Shown here piece by piece: positions 1-6,513 of a stretch of 8,186 nucleotides of DNA. Under the pieces are notes generated by a model that was not told the origin of the DNA, made no database searches, and saw only the letters and a list, made by a program, of their open reading frames with translations. Numbering within the stretch: the first letter of the stretch is position 1; the number at the start of each line of letters is the position of its first letter. The translations under genes were made by a program, and so were the position numbers. Source of the DNA: an uncultured Collinsella sp. (GTDB lineage Bacteria; Actinomycetota; Coriobacteriia; Coriobacteriales; Coriobacteriaceae); NCBI GenBank assembly GCA_902464965.1, contig CABQLI010000084.1:1-8186 (forward strand). The letters are read 5' to 3'.

Positions 1-147
1 CCCGCCGAACTGGGTTTTTTGGGCACGAACAACCTGGTGGGCCTGCGGGAAACACCCGCAGGACTGTCTGCAGCAATGCGGGAGCGCTATCCGGACATTG
101 GGTCCACGCTATGCGGATTCGATGCGCAGATGGCGCCGTCTGGATAG
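1..147 (+). CDS. 3' end of an unrecognised protein gene (partial)
   Basis: Frame 1 is open from the window edge to a TAG at 145-147 and gives 48 residues. They read as normal protein and include LGFLGTNNLVGLRETPAG and a second stretch MRERYPDIGSTL. The codons have the same GC-rich third positions as the genes downstream. The stop lies 15 nt before the lysA start, and the lysA ribosome binding site begins right after it, so this is most likely the preceding cistron of the same operon. I do not recognise the family from this short C-terminus. By context it could be another lysine or cell-wall gene, but nothing in the residues shows that. It is partial at its 5' end because the window starts inside it. 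Confidence 0.6.
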   Translation, partial: PAELGFLGTNNLVGLRETPAGLSAAMRERYPDIGSTLCGFDAQMAPSG

Positions 148-162
148 CGAGGTTTACGGGAC

Positions 163-2472
163 ATGGCATTGACCCCCAACGAAGCGTATGCGGCCAAGCA
201 GCCGTTTGTGGACAAGGAGACGCTCGAGCATATCGTCGAGCAGTTCCCCACGCCGTTTCATCTATACGACGAGGCGGGCATCCGCCGCAACATGCAAGAG
301 GTGCGCGACGCCTTTGCGTGGAACCCGGGCTTTAAGGAATACTTTGCCGTCAAGGCTAATCCCAACCCGGCGCTCATCTCCATTCTCAACGAATACGGCT
401 GCGGCTGCGATTGCTCGAGTTATACCGAGCTCATGATCGCCCGCTCACTGGGTATCACCGGCCACGACATCATGTTCTCGTCCAACGACACGCCGGCGGC
501 GGATTTTGAGCTCGCCGACAAGCTGGGCGCCATCGTCAACTTTGACGACATCAGCCATATCGAGTTCTTTGAGCGCGTCGCGGGCCCCATCCCCAAGACG
601 GTCAGCTGCCGTTTTAACCCGGGCGGCCTGTTCCAGCTCTCTAACGGCATTATGGACAACCCCGGCGACTCCAAGTACGGCATGACCACCGAGCAGCTCT
701 TTGAGGCTTTCCGCATGCTCAAGGCCAAGGGCGCCGAGAATTTTGGCATCCACGCCTTCCTTGCCAGTAACACCGTCACTAACGACTACTATCCCAAGCT
801 CGCACGCATCCTCTTTGAACTTGCCGTGCGCCTGGAGCGTGAAACGGGCGCACATGTCGCCTTTATCAATCTGTCCGGCGGTGTGGGTATCCCCTACCTG
901 CCCGAGCAGCAGGCTAACGACATCCACGCCATCGGCGAGGGCGTACACGCAGCCTACGACGAGATTCTGGTCCCCGCCGGCATGGGCGATGTGGCGATCT
1001 GCACCGAGATGGGTCGCTTTATGATGGGACCCTACGGATGCCTGGTCACCAAGGCCATCCACGAAAAGCAGATCTACAAGGACTATATCGGCGTGGACGC
1101 AAGCGCCGTCGATCTGATCCGCCCTGCCATGTATGGCGCTTACCACCACATTACGGTGATTGGCCAGCCGGGTGGCGATGACAAGACCACGGCGCCCGTC
1201 ACGGACACCTACGACATCACAGGCAATCTGTGCGAGAACAACGACAAGTTCGCCATCGATCGCGAGCTGCCACATATCGACATGGGCGACCTGCTTCTGA
1301 TCCACGATACCGGCGCGCATGGCTACTCCATGGGCTACAACTACAACGGACGCCTGCGCTCCGCCGAGGTCCTGCTGCGCCCCGATGGCTCGGCAGATCT
1401 CATTCGTCGCGCCGAGCGCCCGGGCGACTACTTTGCCACGCTCGACGTGCTGCCGTGCGGACGCGAGCTGCTGGCAAAGTCGCGTGCCGAAAGTGCTCGT
1501 CGTCGCGCCCAAGACGAGCGCCTGGCCATCGCCGCCCAATGGAACAAACGCATCCAGATCGCGGACGCGAAGGAGAAGAACATGGACATCCGCAATCTCG
1601 AGGGCTCAATCGTCGCCCTCGTCACGCCATTTAAAAAGGACGGCAGCGTCGACTTTGACGCACTCGAGCGCCTTATCGATTTCCACCTGCAAAACGGCAC
1701 CGACGCCATCCTCACCCTGGGCACCACCGGCGAGAGCGCCACGATGACCGACGACGAGGACAACTCCGTTGTCGCCGCCGTGGTCAAGCAGGTTGCAGGA
1801 CGCGTCCCCGTCATCGCCGGTTCGGGCTCCAACTCCACGCAAACCATGCTCACCAAGTCGCTCACCTACCAGGGCTTGGGCGCCGATGGTCTGCTGCTCA
1901 TTACCCCCTACTACAACAAGTCCAATGAAGAGGGTATCTATCAGCACTTAAAAACCGTCGCCGACGCCGTGGACATCCCCTGCATCCTGTACAACATCCC
2001 CGGCCGCTGCGGCTGCGGCATCAGCGAGCGCAACGTAGAGCGCTTGGCCGCGCACCCCAACATCATGGGTATTAAGGAAGCCTCGGGCAACGTCGCCTAC
2101 GCGGCCAAGATCGCTCACCTGCTGTCCGACGACTTCCGCATGTACTCGGGCGAGGATGCGCTGACCGTACCGCTCATGAGCCTGGGCGCCTCGGGCACCA
2201 TCAGCGTGTGGGCCGACGTTCAGCCGCAGCTCGTGCATGACATGTGCCGCGCCTATCTGGACGGTGACGTGGCACGTGCCCGCGATATTCAAATTGCTGG
2301 CCAGCCGCTCATCAACGCCCTCTTTAGTGAGGTCAACCCCATCCCCGTTAAAGAAGCGCTCGCTCAGATGGGTATGATCGAAGCCAACTACCGCATGCCG
2401 CTTTGCCCCATGGCCGATAACACGCGTGCCGCACTTACCGATGCTCTGAAGGGAGCTGGTCTGCTTGATTAA
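163..2472 (+). CDS. lysA-dapA: LysA-DapA fusion: diaminopimelate decarboxylase joined to 4-hydroxy-tetrahydrodipicolinate synthase
   Basis: This is one 769-residue frame. Residues 1 to about 428 are a fold-type III PLP decarboxylase (meso-DAP to lysine plus CO2). The PLP lysine is K64 in YFAVKAN. Other landmarks are NLSGGVGIPY (236-245), TEMGR (281-285), the CENND loop (357-361, Cys and Glu donated across the dimer) and GYNYNGR (391-397). Residues 474-769 are a complete DapA (pyruvate plus aspartate semialdehyde), with GTTGE (520-524), the Tyr of YYNK, YNIPGR and the Schiff-base lysine K638 in GIKEASG. In domain numbering these are T48, T49, Y111, Y137, R142 and K165, a constant +4 offset from E. 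coli. A 45-residue, Arg/Ala-rich linker that looks helical joins the halves. The start has GAGGT at 149-153, 9 nt upstream. Both enzymes are normally separate proteins. A lost lysA stop is the simplest origin, and a sequencing or assembly error cannot be excluded. Confidence 0.85.
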   Translation: MALTPNEAYAAKQPFVDKETLEHIVEQFPTPFHLYDEAGIRRNMQEVRDAFAWNPGFKEYFAVKANPNPALISILNEYGCGCDCSSYTELMIARSLGITGHDIMFSSNDTPAADFELADKLGAIVNFDDISHIEFFERVAGPIPKTVSCRFNPGGLFQLSNGIMDNPGDSKYGMTTEQLFEAFRMLKAKGAENFGIHAFLASNTVTNDYYPKLARILFELAVRLERETGAHVAFINLSGGVGIPYLPEQQANDIHAIGEGVHAAYDEILVPAGMGDVAICTEMGRFMMGPYGCLVTKAIHEKQIYKDYIGVDASAVDLIRPAMYGAYHHITVIGQPGGDDKTTAPVTDTYDITGNLCENNDKFAIDRELPHIDMGDLLLIHDTGAHGYSMGYNYNGRLRSAEVLLRPDGSADLIRRAERPGDYFATLDVLPCGRELLAKSRAESARRRAQDERLAIAAQWNKRIQIADAKEKNMDIRNLEGSIVALVTPFKKDGSVDFDALERLIDFHLQNGTDAILTLGTTGESATMTDDEDNSVVAAVVKQVAGRVPVIAGSGSNSTQTMLTKSLTYQGLGADGLLLITPYYNKSNEEGIYQHLKTVADAVDIPCILYNIPGRCGCGISERNVERLAAHPNIMGIKEASGNVAYAAKIAHLLSDDFRMYSGEDALTVPLMSLGASGTISVWADVQPQLVHDMCRAYLDGDVARARDIQIAGQPLINALFSEVNPIPVKEALAQMGMIEANYRMPLCPMADNTRAALTDALKGAGLLD
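1570..1581 (+). promoter_or_regulatory. Strong internal ribosome binding site for dapA
   Basis: AAGGAG at 1570-1575 with a 6-nt spacer to ATG 1582. It lies inside the uninterrupted lysA-dapA frame, where it encodes the end of the linker (Ala-Lys-Glu-Lys-Asn). It matters because it decides whether DapA can be made without LysA. Confidence 0.75.
1582..2472 (+). CDS. dapA: Internal start producing stand-alone DapA (296 aa), nested in the fusion frame
   Basis: ATG at 1582 begins a normal-length DapA: 296 residues against about 290-300 for the family, starting MDIRNLEGSIVALVTPF. AAGGAG lies 6 nt upstream at 1570-1575, the best ribosome binding site in the window. If used, it would release a DapA able to form the usual homotetramer, in addition to or instead of the LysA-DapA fusion. 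It is the same frame as the fusion, so this entry is an alternative product and not a second locus. DapA catalyses the first committed step of DAP/lysine synthesis and is often feedback-inhibited by lysine; inhibition here cannot be read from the sequence. dapB overlaps its stop codon, which suggests translational coupling. Confidence 0.75.
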   Translation: MDIRNLEGSIVALVTPFKKDGSVDFDALERLIDFHLQNGTDAILTLGTTGESATMTDDEDNSVVAAVVKQVAGRVPVIAGSGSNSTQTMLTKSLTYQGLGADGLLLITPYYNKSNEEGIYQHLKTVADAVDIPCILYNIPGRCGCGISERNVERLAAHPNIMGIKEASGNVAYAAKIAHLLSDDFRMYSGEDALTVPLMSLGASGTISVWADVQPQLVHDMCRAYLDGDVARARDIQIAGQPLINALFSEVNPIPVKEALAQMGMIEANYRMPLCPMADNTRAALTDALKGAGLLD

Positions 2473-3205
2473 GACCGTCATTATGGGAACGGGCCGTATG
2501 GGCTCGCTCATCCGCACCACCGCCGAGGTCGTTGTCGACGCCGCCGGTCAGCACGTTTTTGATATCGTCGCCCAGATCGGTTTTGATCTGTCCGAGCTCG
2601 AGGGCGCCCCGGTAGCCGATGTAATCATCGACTTCTCGAACGTCGTGACCTTCGATGCCGTCGTCGCCTATGTCGAGCGCACGGGCGCCGCGTTGGTCTC
2701 GGGCACCACGGGCTACACACCCGATCAGATGGACCGCCTGCGCGAGCTGGGTCAGAATGCCCGCGTCATGCACTCGGGCAACTACTCTATCGGCATCGCC
2801 GCCCTGCGCCATCTGGTTGCCCAGGCCACGCGCGAACTGCCCGGCTTTGATTGCGAGATCGTCGAGACACACCACAACCAAAAGGTTGACGCCCCGAGCG
2901 GCACGGCCAAGCTACTGCTCGACGCCATCGTCGAAGCTGAGCCCGAAGCAGGCTACCACCCCGTCTATGGCCGCGAGGGCATGTGCGGCGTGCGTGACCC
3001 CAAGGAGATCGGTATGCACTCGCTGCGCGGCGGCACCGTCGCCGGCGTGCACGAGGTGAGTTTCTTTGGCCAGGACGAGGAGGTCACGCTCACCCACCGC
3101 GCCACGAGCCGTCAGATCTTTGTCAACGGCGCCTTGGCGGCCGCGCAGAAGCTCGTCACCCGCGAACCCGGCTTCTATACGTTCGACCAGGTCATGTTTG
3201 CCTAA
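2465..3205 (+). CDS. dapB: 4-hydroxy-tetrahydrodipicolinate reductase
   Basis: DapB reduces the DapA product to tetrahydrodipicolinate with NAD(P)H in the cytoplasm. The 246-residue protein has the Rossmann motif GTGRMG at 8-13, SGTTGYT at 79-85, GNYSIG at 105-110, and the signature ETHHNQKVDAPSGTA at 134-148. H136 and K140 match the E. coli catalytic pair H159/K163. SLRGG is at 186-190. The length fits the shorter Gram-positive/mycobacterial type (about 245) rather than the 270-residue enterobacterial one. The start is TTG, overlapping the end of dapA by 8 nt, with AAGGGAG at 2449-2455 about 9 nt upstream. The next in-frame ATG (2483) would remove the N-terminal strand just before the nucleotide-binding glycines, so TTG is preferred. 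Translational coupling to dapA is likely. Confidence 0.95.
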   Translation: MIKTVIMGTGRMGSLIRTTAEVVVDAAGQHVFDIVAQIGFDLSELEGAPVADVIIDFSNVVTFDAVVAYVERTGAALVSGTTGYTPDQMDRLRELGQNARVMHSGNYSIGIAALRHLVAQATRELPGFDCEIVETHHNQKVDAPSGTAKLLLDAIVEAEPEAGYHPVYGREGMCGVRDPKEIGMHSLRGGTVAGVHEVSFFGQDEEVTLTHRATSRQIFVNGALAAAQKLVTREPGFYTFDQVMFA

Positions 3206-3244
3206 CCAGGTATCAATCGAATCCACCCAAAGGAGAGATAACAA

Positions 3245-3964
3245 ATGAGCAGCGCAGCCGAGATGGATGCACAGGAGATTATCAACTACATCGCCACCGC
3301 GCCCAAAAAGACGCCCGTCAAGCTGTACGTGCGCGAAAAGCCCGGGATGAAGGTCCAGTGGGGCGATGCGCACGTCTACGGTGGTCGTCGCGGCAAGACC
3401 GTCTTTGGCGACTGGAATGAGCTCAAGGCCATCCTCGATGCCAATGCCGACTCCATCGACTACTACGACGTCGAGAATGACTGCCGCAACTCCGCCGTCC
3501 CCGTGCTCGACCTTAAGGGCATCAACGCCCGCATTGAGCCGGGCGCGATCATCCGCGACCGCGTCGAGATCGGTGACCGCGCCGTCATCATGATGGGCGC
3601 CATCATCAACATCGGCTCCGTTATCGGTGAGGGCTCTATGATTGATATGGGCGCCGTCCTGGGCGGCCGCGCAACCGTGGGCAAGAACTGCCACATCGGC
3701 GCCGGCACCGTACTGGCAGGCGTCGTTGAGCCCGCGAGCGCCACGCCCGTCATCATCGAGGACGATGTCATGATTGGCGCCAACGCCGTGGTCCTGGAGG
3801 GCGTGCGCGTGGGCAAGGGCGCCGTCGTGGCTGCCGGTGCCGTGTGCGTCGAGGACGTCCCCGCCGGCGCCGTCGTGGCCGGTGTCCCCGCCCGCGTTAT
3901 CAAGATGCGCGACGCCCAGACTGACAGCAAGACCGGCCTGGAAGAGGGCCTGCGCCAGCTTTAA
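3245..3964 (+). CDS. dapH: 2,3,4,5-tetrahydropyridine-2,6-dicarboxylate N-acetyltransferase
   Basis: DapH acetylates tetrahydrodipicolinate with acetyl-CoA, opening the acetylase branch of DAP synthesis. The 239 residues match the Bacillus DapH (YkuQ) layout: an N-terminal DapH_N domain (about 7-90, including EIINYIATAPKKTPVK and VENDCRNSAVPVLDLKGI), then a left-handed beta helix of hexapeptide repeats (about 92-215). These include ARIEPGAIIRD, GSVIGEGSMIDMGAVLGG and VAAGAVCVEDVPAG. The acetylase assignment over succinylase DapD rests on this N-terminal domain and the close resemblance to the Bacillus protein as I remember it. AGGAG at 3231-3235 lies 9 nt before ATG 3245, which favours this start over the ATG at 3263. 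It is the last gene of the operon, 39 nt after dapB with no terminator between, and ends in tandem stops (TAA TAG). Confidence 0.95.
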   Translation: MSSAAEMDAQEIINYIATAPKKTPVKLYVREKPGMKVQWGDAHVYGGRRGKTVFGDWNELKAILDANADSIDYYDVENDCRNSAVPVLDLKGINARIEPGAIIRDRVEIGDRAVIMMGAIINIGSVIGEGSMIDMGAVLGGRATVGKNCHIGAGTVLAGVVEPASATPVIIEDDVMIGANAVVLEGVRVGKGAVVAAGAVCVEDVPAGAVVAGVPARVIKMRDAQTDSKTGLEEGLRQL

Positions 3965-3966
3965 TA

Positions 3967-3994
3967 GTTACGGCGTTTTACCAAACGCCGTAAC
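3967..3994 (+). terminator. Perfect 12-bp hairpin right after dapH
   Basis: gttacggcgttt (3967-3978) and aaacgccgtaac (3983-3994) are exact reverse complements around a TACC loop. The stem begins inside the second stop codon of dapH. There is no T-run after either arm, so this is not a textbook intrinsic terminator. It may be a 3' end-stabilising hairpin, or part of a two-hairpin termination region with the element at 4008-4105. Confidence 0.55.
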
Positions 3995-4007
3995 CACTCG
4001 ACGCTGC

Positions 4008-4106
4008 AAACGCCCCAGAGCGGCAATCTGACGTTCAATCGTCGGGCATGACCAGAAGGTCAATGCCCTCCTCTTTCGCGCCACCTTGCTCGCTCTGGGG
4101 CGTTTT
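4008..4106 (+). other. Nested inverted-repeat structure, possible 3' UTR terminator or structured RNA
   Basis: aaacgccccagagcg (4008-4022) and cgctctggggcgttt (4091-4105) are a perfect 15-bp inverted repeat separated by 68 nt. Inside lies a second hairpin: gggcatgacc (4044-4053), AGAA loop, ggtc (4058-4061), one bulged A, atgccc (4063-4068). On the + strand the outer right arm runs into TTTT, so it could stop dap-operon transcripts. On the - strand no T-run follows. The loop is too long for a standard intrinsic terminator. No convincing gene was found here on either strand. Confidence 0.5.
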
Positions 4107-4152
4107 CGCTGGCGTATGCTCAACCTACGACGCAATGTCAGCGACCAAGCCG

Positions 4153-4191
4153 AAAACAAAAAGGCCGAAGTCCCGAAGGGTTTCGACCTTT
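4153..4191 (-). terminator. Intrinsic terminator of the nucleoid-associated protein gene
   Basis: On the - strand AAAGGTCGAA (4191-4182) pairs with TTCGGCCTTT (4169-4160), ten pairs with one T-G wobble. The loop region contains a possible TTCG tetraloop. It is followed by TTTTTGTTTT (4162-4153), overlapping the end of the stem. It lies about 27 nt after the stop codon at 4218-4220, where a terminator is expected. Confidence 0.85.
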
Positions 4192-4217
4192 GTTCTTCTG
4201 CAGCGTCCAAGCGCAGT

Positions 4218-5222
4218 TTATCGGTTCTCGATGCTGCCGATGTTTTTGAGCTCGATGGAGATGAGGCCGTTGGGTTCGTTGACAAACTCGATGTACTCGG
4301 AGTTCGAGCCCATCTCGGCCGGGAAGCTGATTTCGATACCCGTGTCGGTACGGATCTTATGATTGCGCACCGCCGCGCGTTCGACCTGCTTGCGCTCCAC
4401 GGGCACACGCTCAGGCACTTTCTCCTCGGTCAGCGCCGCGCGCACACTCTCCTTGATAACCGGTTCGTCCTCAAAGACCTCGTCGACGATATCCCAAGGC
4501 GGCAGCTCCTCGTCATCCTCGACTTTCTCGGCAACGGCAGCCTTAACCTTGGCGAGCGCTACAGCCGTGTTGGCACCGTGCTCCTCGGCGACTTCCTCGA
4601 CCACACGCGTCACGGTGTCGATGACCTCCTTGCCCGATACGCCCGTGTCGCACTGCAGCAGGCCATCGGGGATAAGCATACGGTCCTCGCCGGCTATCTT
4701 GCGCTTCTTGTCCACGTAGCCGATCTCCATGGTACTCGCACGCACGATGGCATAGCTCGGCACCTTTTGCGAGGGGTTTGGCAGAATGGCGTAGTGGCGC
4801 GCGATGTCGTTGCGCACCTCCCCCTCCTCGCGGCCCACTTCGTGCATAAAAGCCTGCTTGGAGCCCAGCAGCATCACGGCAAACCAGCGGGCATCCTCAT
4901 CGTCGTCAAAATCGGCCACGAGCACGTCGGTGGACTCGGCTTTCTCGGCTTTGGTGAGCTCGGAGGAAATAAACTCCGCAATCTGCTGCGACAGATCCAC
5001 GAACTCGCGCTCGCCAAAGAAATAGCCCTTGAGCTCGCCACCAAACGCAGAGCTCTCGGCAAACGTGGCGCGTTTGTTGTCGGCCGAGGTGCGTGCGCGG
5101 CGCAGATGCGTGGTCACGAAGTTGCGCACGGTACGACTCTCGATATCGAGCTCGCGCTGGCTCATGACGTTGACGGCAGAGTCAAAGTCCAGGATATGCA
5201 GAATCGCGTGATTGATTTTCAT
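4218..5222 (-). CDS. Nucleoid-associated protein, NdpA/YejK/NA37 family
   Basis: The 334-residue protein begins MKINHAILHILDFDS and ends with the typical motif of the family: NHKIRTDTGIEISFPAEM, then EYIEFVNEP and LISIELKNI. The founding member is E. coli YejK (NdpA), a DNA-associated 37-kDa protein of the nucleoid. Its cellular role is poorly defined, and copies also occur in defence and mobile contexts in some bacteria. An acidic stretch (KVEDDEELPPWDIVDEVFEDE, broken here as KVEDDEELPP and WDIVDEVFEDE) precedes the C-terminal domain. I chose ATG 5222 over the in-frame ATG at 5231. The family usually starts with MKIN-type residues, and the only purine-rich site (ACGGA) touches ATG 5231 but sits 9 nt before 5222. 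With 5231 the protein would be 337 aa. The gene is convergent with dapH and has its own terminator. Neighbouring genes give no functional hint. Confidence 0.88.
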   Translation of the reverse strand: MKINHAILHILDFDSAVNVMSQRELDIESRTVRNFVTTHLRRARTSADNKRATFAESSAFGGELKGYFFGEREFVDLSQQIAEFISSELTKAEKAESTDVLVADFDDDEDARWFAVMLLGSKQAFMHEVGREEGEVRNDIARHYAILPNPSQKVPSYAIVRASTMEIGYVDKKRKIAGEDRMLIPDGLLQCDTGVSGKEVIDTVTRVVEEVAEEHGANTAVALAKVKAAVAEKVEDDEELPPWDIVDEVFEDEPVIKESVRAALTEEKVPERVPVERKQVERAAVRNHKIRTDTGIEISFPAEMGSNSEYIEFVNEPNGLISIELKNIGSIENR

Positions 5223-5260
5223 ATACGGCATTCCGTTCTAGATCGATTTCGGCACGAACC

Positions 5261-5266
5261 AGTATA
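5261..5266 (-). promoter_or_regulatory. Possible -10 box for the nucleoid-associated protein gene
   Basis: TATACT reads on the - strand at 5266-5261, about 40 nt before the start codon. I could not find a good -35 at 16-18 nt, so this is a weak call based on the -10 alone. Confidence 0.3.
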
Positions 5267-5296
5267 GCGGTCGAGCCCGCCCCAGGCGCATCGAAG

Positions 5297-5331
5297 ATTG
5301 GTGCATCGGGGACAGGTTGCTTTGCACCAAT
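5297..5331. repeat. Interspersed palindromic repeat, copy 1
   Basis: attggtgca (5297-5305) and tgcaccaat (5323-5331) form a perfect 9-bp inverted repeat around a 17-nt loop. Positions 5301-5329 match 6514-6542 in the same orientation at 26 of 29 positions. The repeat ends 2 nt short of the DUF2974 stop codon. No terminator-like T-run follows on either side. It resembles a REP-type extragenic repeat. Confidence 0.7.
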
Positions 5332-5333
5332 GG

Positions 5334-6494
5334 CTAGCGCAGGAGCTCGGACTGCCAAGCCTCGAGCTGTTCTGCCAAACTCTTGCCGGCGGCGGGCATG
5401 TCGATCTGGGGTCGTTTGGGCAGCAGTGCGCATTTAAGGATTGCCGCGATGGTCTGCGAGACAAAGCGTCGCGTATCCTTGTCAAAGCCTTGCGCAGCCT
5501 GGAGCATCACGGGCAGGCTCTCGCGCAGATTCCCAGCGATATCCGCAAACCGCTCAGCACCCGTAGCCTCAAACACGGAGAACAACGCATCTACAAAACG
5601 CTCGCGCTCGCTAGGCGACACTGCAAGCAGCATCTCGCGAATAGAGCCATCAACGTATCGAGCACCGGCGGACAGGCGCTCGCAGTACACGAAGTCGCGA
5701 CCATCAACCACCCAGCTAAAGGGATTGTGTTGCAGCAGGCTGAACTCGGTGCTCTCAACGATGGCATAGTCCTCCTGTGTCTCGAACATCATGCCAAAGA
5801 TCGACGACCGAGGTAGCGTCTTGTCGATTCGACCGGAAAGATCGGCAAAGGCGTCGCCGTTCAGGAACTCCTCGACGAAACCCGGACCATCATGGGAATA
5901 TGCCCGTTCGATTCGCTCACGGGCGACATCGGAGCACATTGCCGCACCGTACACCGCAAGGTTTCCACCCTTGGAATGACCTCCGCACAAAAGCGGCCCG
6001 TCAATCGCATCCGCCGCCTCGTCCACATAACGTGCCGCGGATTCCTGGGCCGGCACAGGACACCGGAACGCCATGTTAAAGTCCTCTTTCCAACCCACAA
6101 TCGTGCTGTCGGTCCCCCGGAAGGAAAGGTAACTAAACCCCGCCGGAAACCGGAACGCCATGGCTGCAAACTGTTCCGTCGCCACCACATCGCTCACAGC
6201 ACGATAGCCGCAAACGTGCACGCCACGGTAGCGAGGACTTGCTGCCACGGCCTCCAACAAGGCCCTGCTCCCCTCCGGGTCCCACAAGTCGTCAATCATG
6301 TCCCGATAGCACTCGGCACGCAGCAGCTCGCGTACGTCTAGGCCCTGCCAGTTCGTCAGCTCCGCCATATCACCCGGCAAACGCAAATAGGGCAACCACG
6401 CAAAGACCAGGCTATCCACCGCGCAGAACGGCCGCTCCTCAAACGGATCAAACGCCGTCTGGGCATAGGTCAAAAAATTAGGCGAATCCGACAT
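5334..6494 (-). CDS. DUF2974 (Mbeg1-like) alpha/beta-hydrolase-fold protein
   Basis: The 386-residue protein is probably cytoplasmic, with no signal peptide seen. It shows a lipase-like core: YLSFRGTDSTIVGWKEDFNM (122-141) gives the FRGTD oxyanion-type motif. CGGHSKGGNLAVYGA (170-184) gives the nucleophile elbow GHSKG with Ser174. HDGPGF (201-206) supplies a candidate acid, and LLQHNPFSW (253-261) a candidate His256. This combination is typical of DUF2974/Mbeg1-like proteins, which are common in Firmicutes and gut Actinobacteria and have no established substrate. The last 130 residues are helical and not recognised. Start ATG 6494 is preceded by GGGAGG with a short 3-nt spacer. The gene is flanked closely by two direct repeats and has no clear terminator of its own. 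Confidence 0.85.
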   Translation of the reverse strand: MSDSPNFLTYAQTAFDPFEERPFCAVDSLVFAWLPYLRLPGDMAELTNWQGLDVRELLRAECYRDMIDDLWDPEGSRALLEAVAASPRYRGVHVCGYRAVSDVVATEQFAAMAFRFPAGFSYLSFRGTDSTIVGWKEDFNMAFRCPVPAQESAARYVDEAADAIDGPLLCGGHSKGGNLAVYGAAMCSDVARERIERAYSHDGPGFVEEFLNGDAFADLSGRIDKTLPRSSIFGMMFETQEDYAIVESTEFSLLQHNPFSWVVDGRDFVYCERLSAGARYVDGSIREMLLAVSPSERERFVDALFSVFEATGAERFADIAGNLRESLPVMLQAAQGFDKDTRRFVSQTIAAILKCALLPKRPQIDMPAAGKSLAEQLEAWQSELLR

Positions 6495-6507
6495 GGCCCT
6501 CCCATCG

Positions 6508-6513
6508 ACTATA
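6508..6513 (-). promoter_or_regulatory. Possible -10 box upstream of the DUF2974 gene
   Basis: TATAGT on the - strand at 6513-6508 matches TATAAT at 5 of 6. It would start transcription only a few nt before the ribosome binding site, and no clear -35 is seen because that position is occupied by the repeat copy. Weak call. Confidence 0.25.

Noticed and set aside
1..162. Lysine riboswitch or operon promoter before lysA
   Set aside because: The space is filled by the end of another coding frame, leaving only 15 nt, so lysA is internal to an operon whose promoter lies outside the window.
445..1539. 364-codon open frame on the - strand opposite lysA
   Set aside because: It is a long shadow of a GC-rich gene. 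Its translation is rich in G, V, D and H without family motifs, and the + strand carries clear LysA motifs.
4035..4124. Short - strand open frame ending EEGIDLLVMPDD
   Set aside because: It looks protein-like, but it has no start codon after the in-frame TAG at 4125-4127, no ribosome binding site, and overlaps the inverted-repeat structure. It could be a gene remnant, but this cannot be supported.
3968..4408. 146-codon - strand frame ending RVVTAFGKTP
   Set aside because: Its first half lies inside the nucleoid-associated protein gene in another frame, and it crosses that gene's terminator. The plausible-looking tail is not enough to call a gene.
4086..5267. 393-codon open frame on the + strand opposite the nucleoid-associated protein gene
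   Set aside because: It is antisense to a gene with recognised family motifs and its terminator. The translation has the low-complexity look of a mirror frame.
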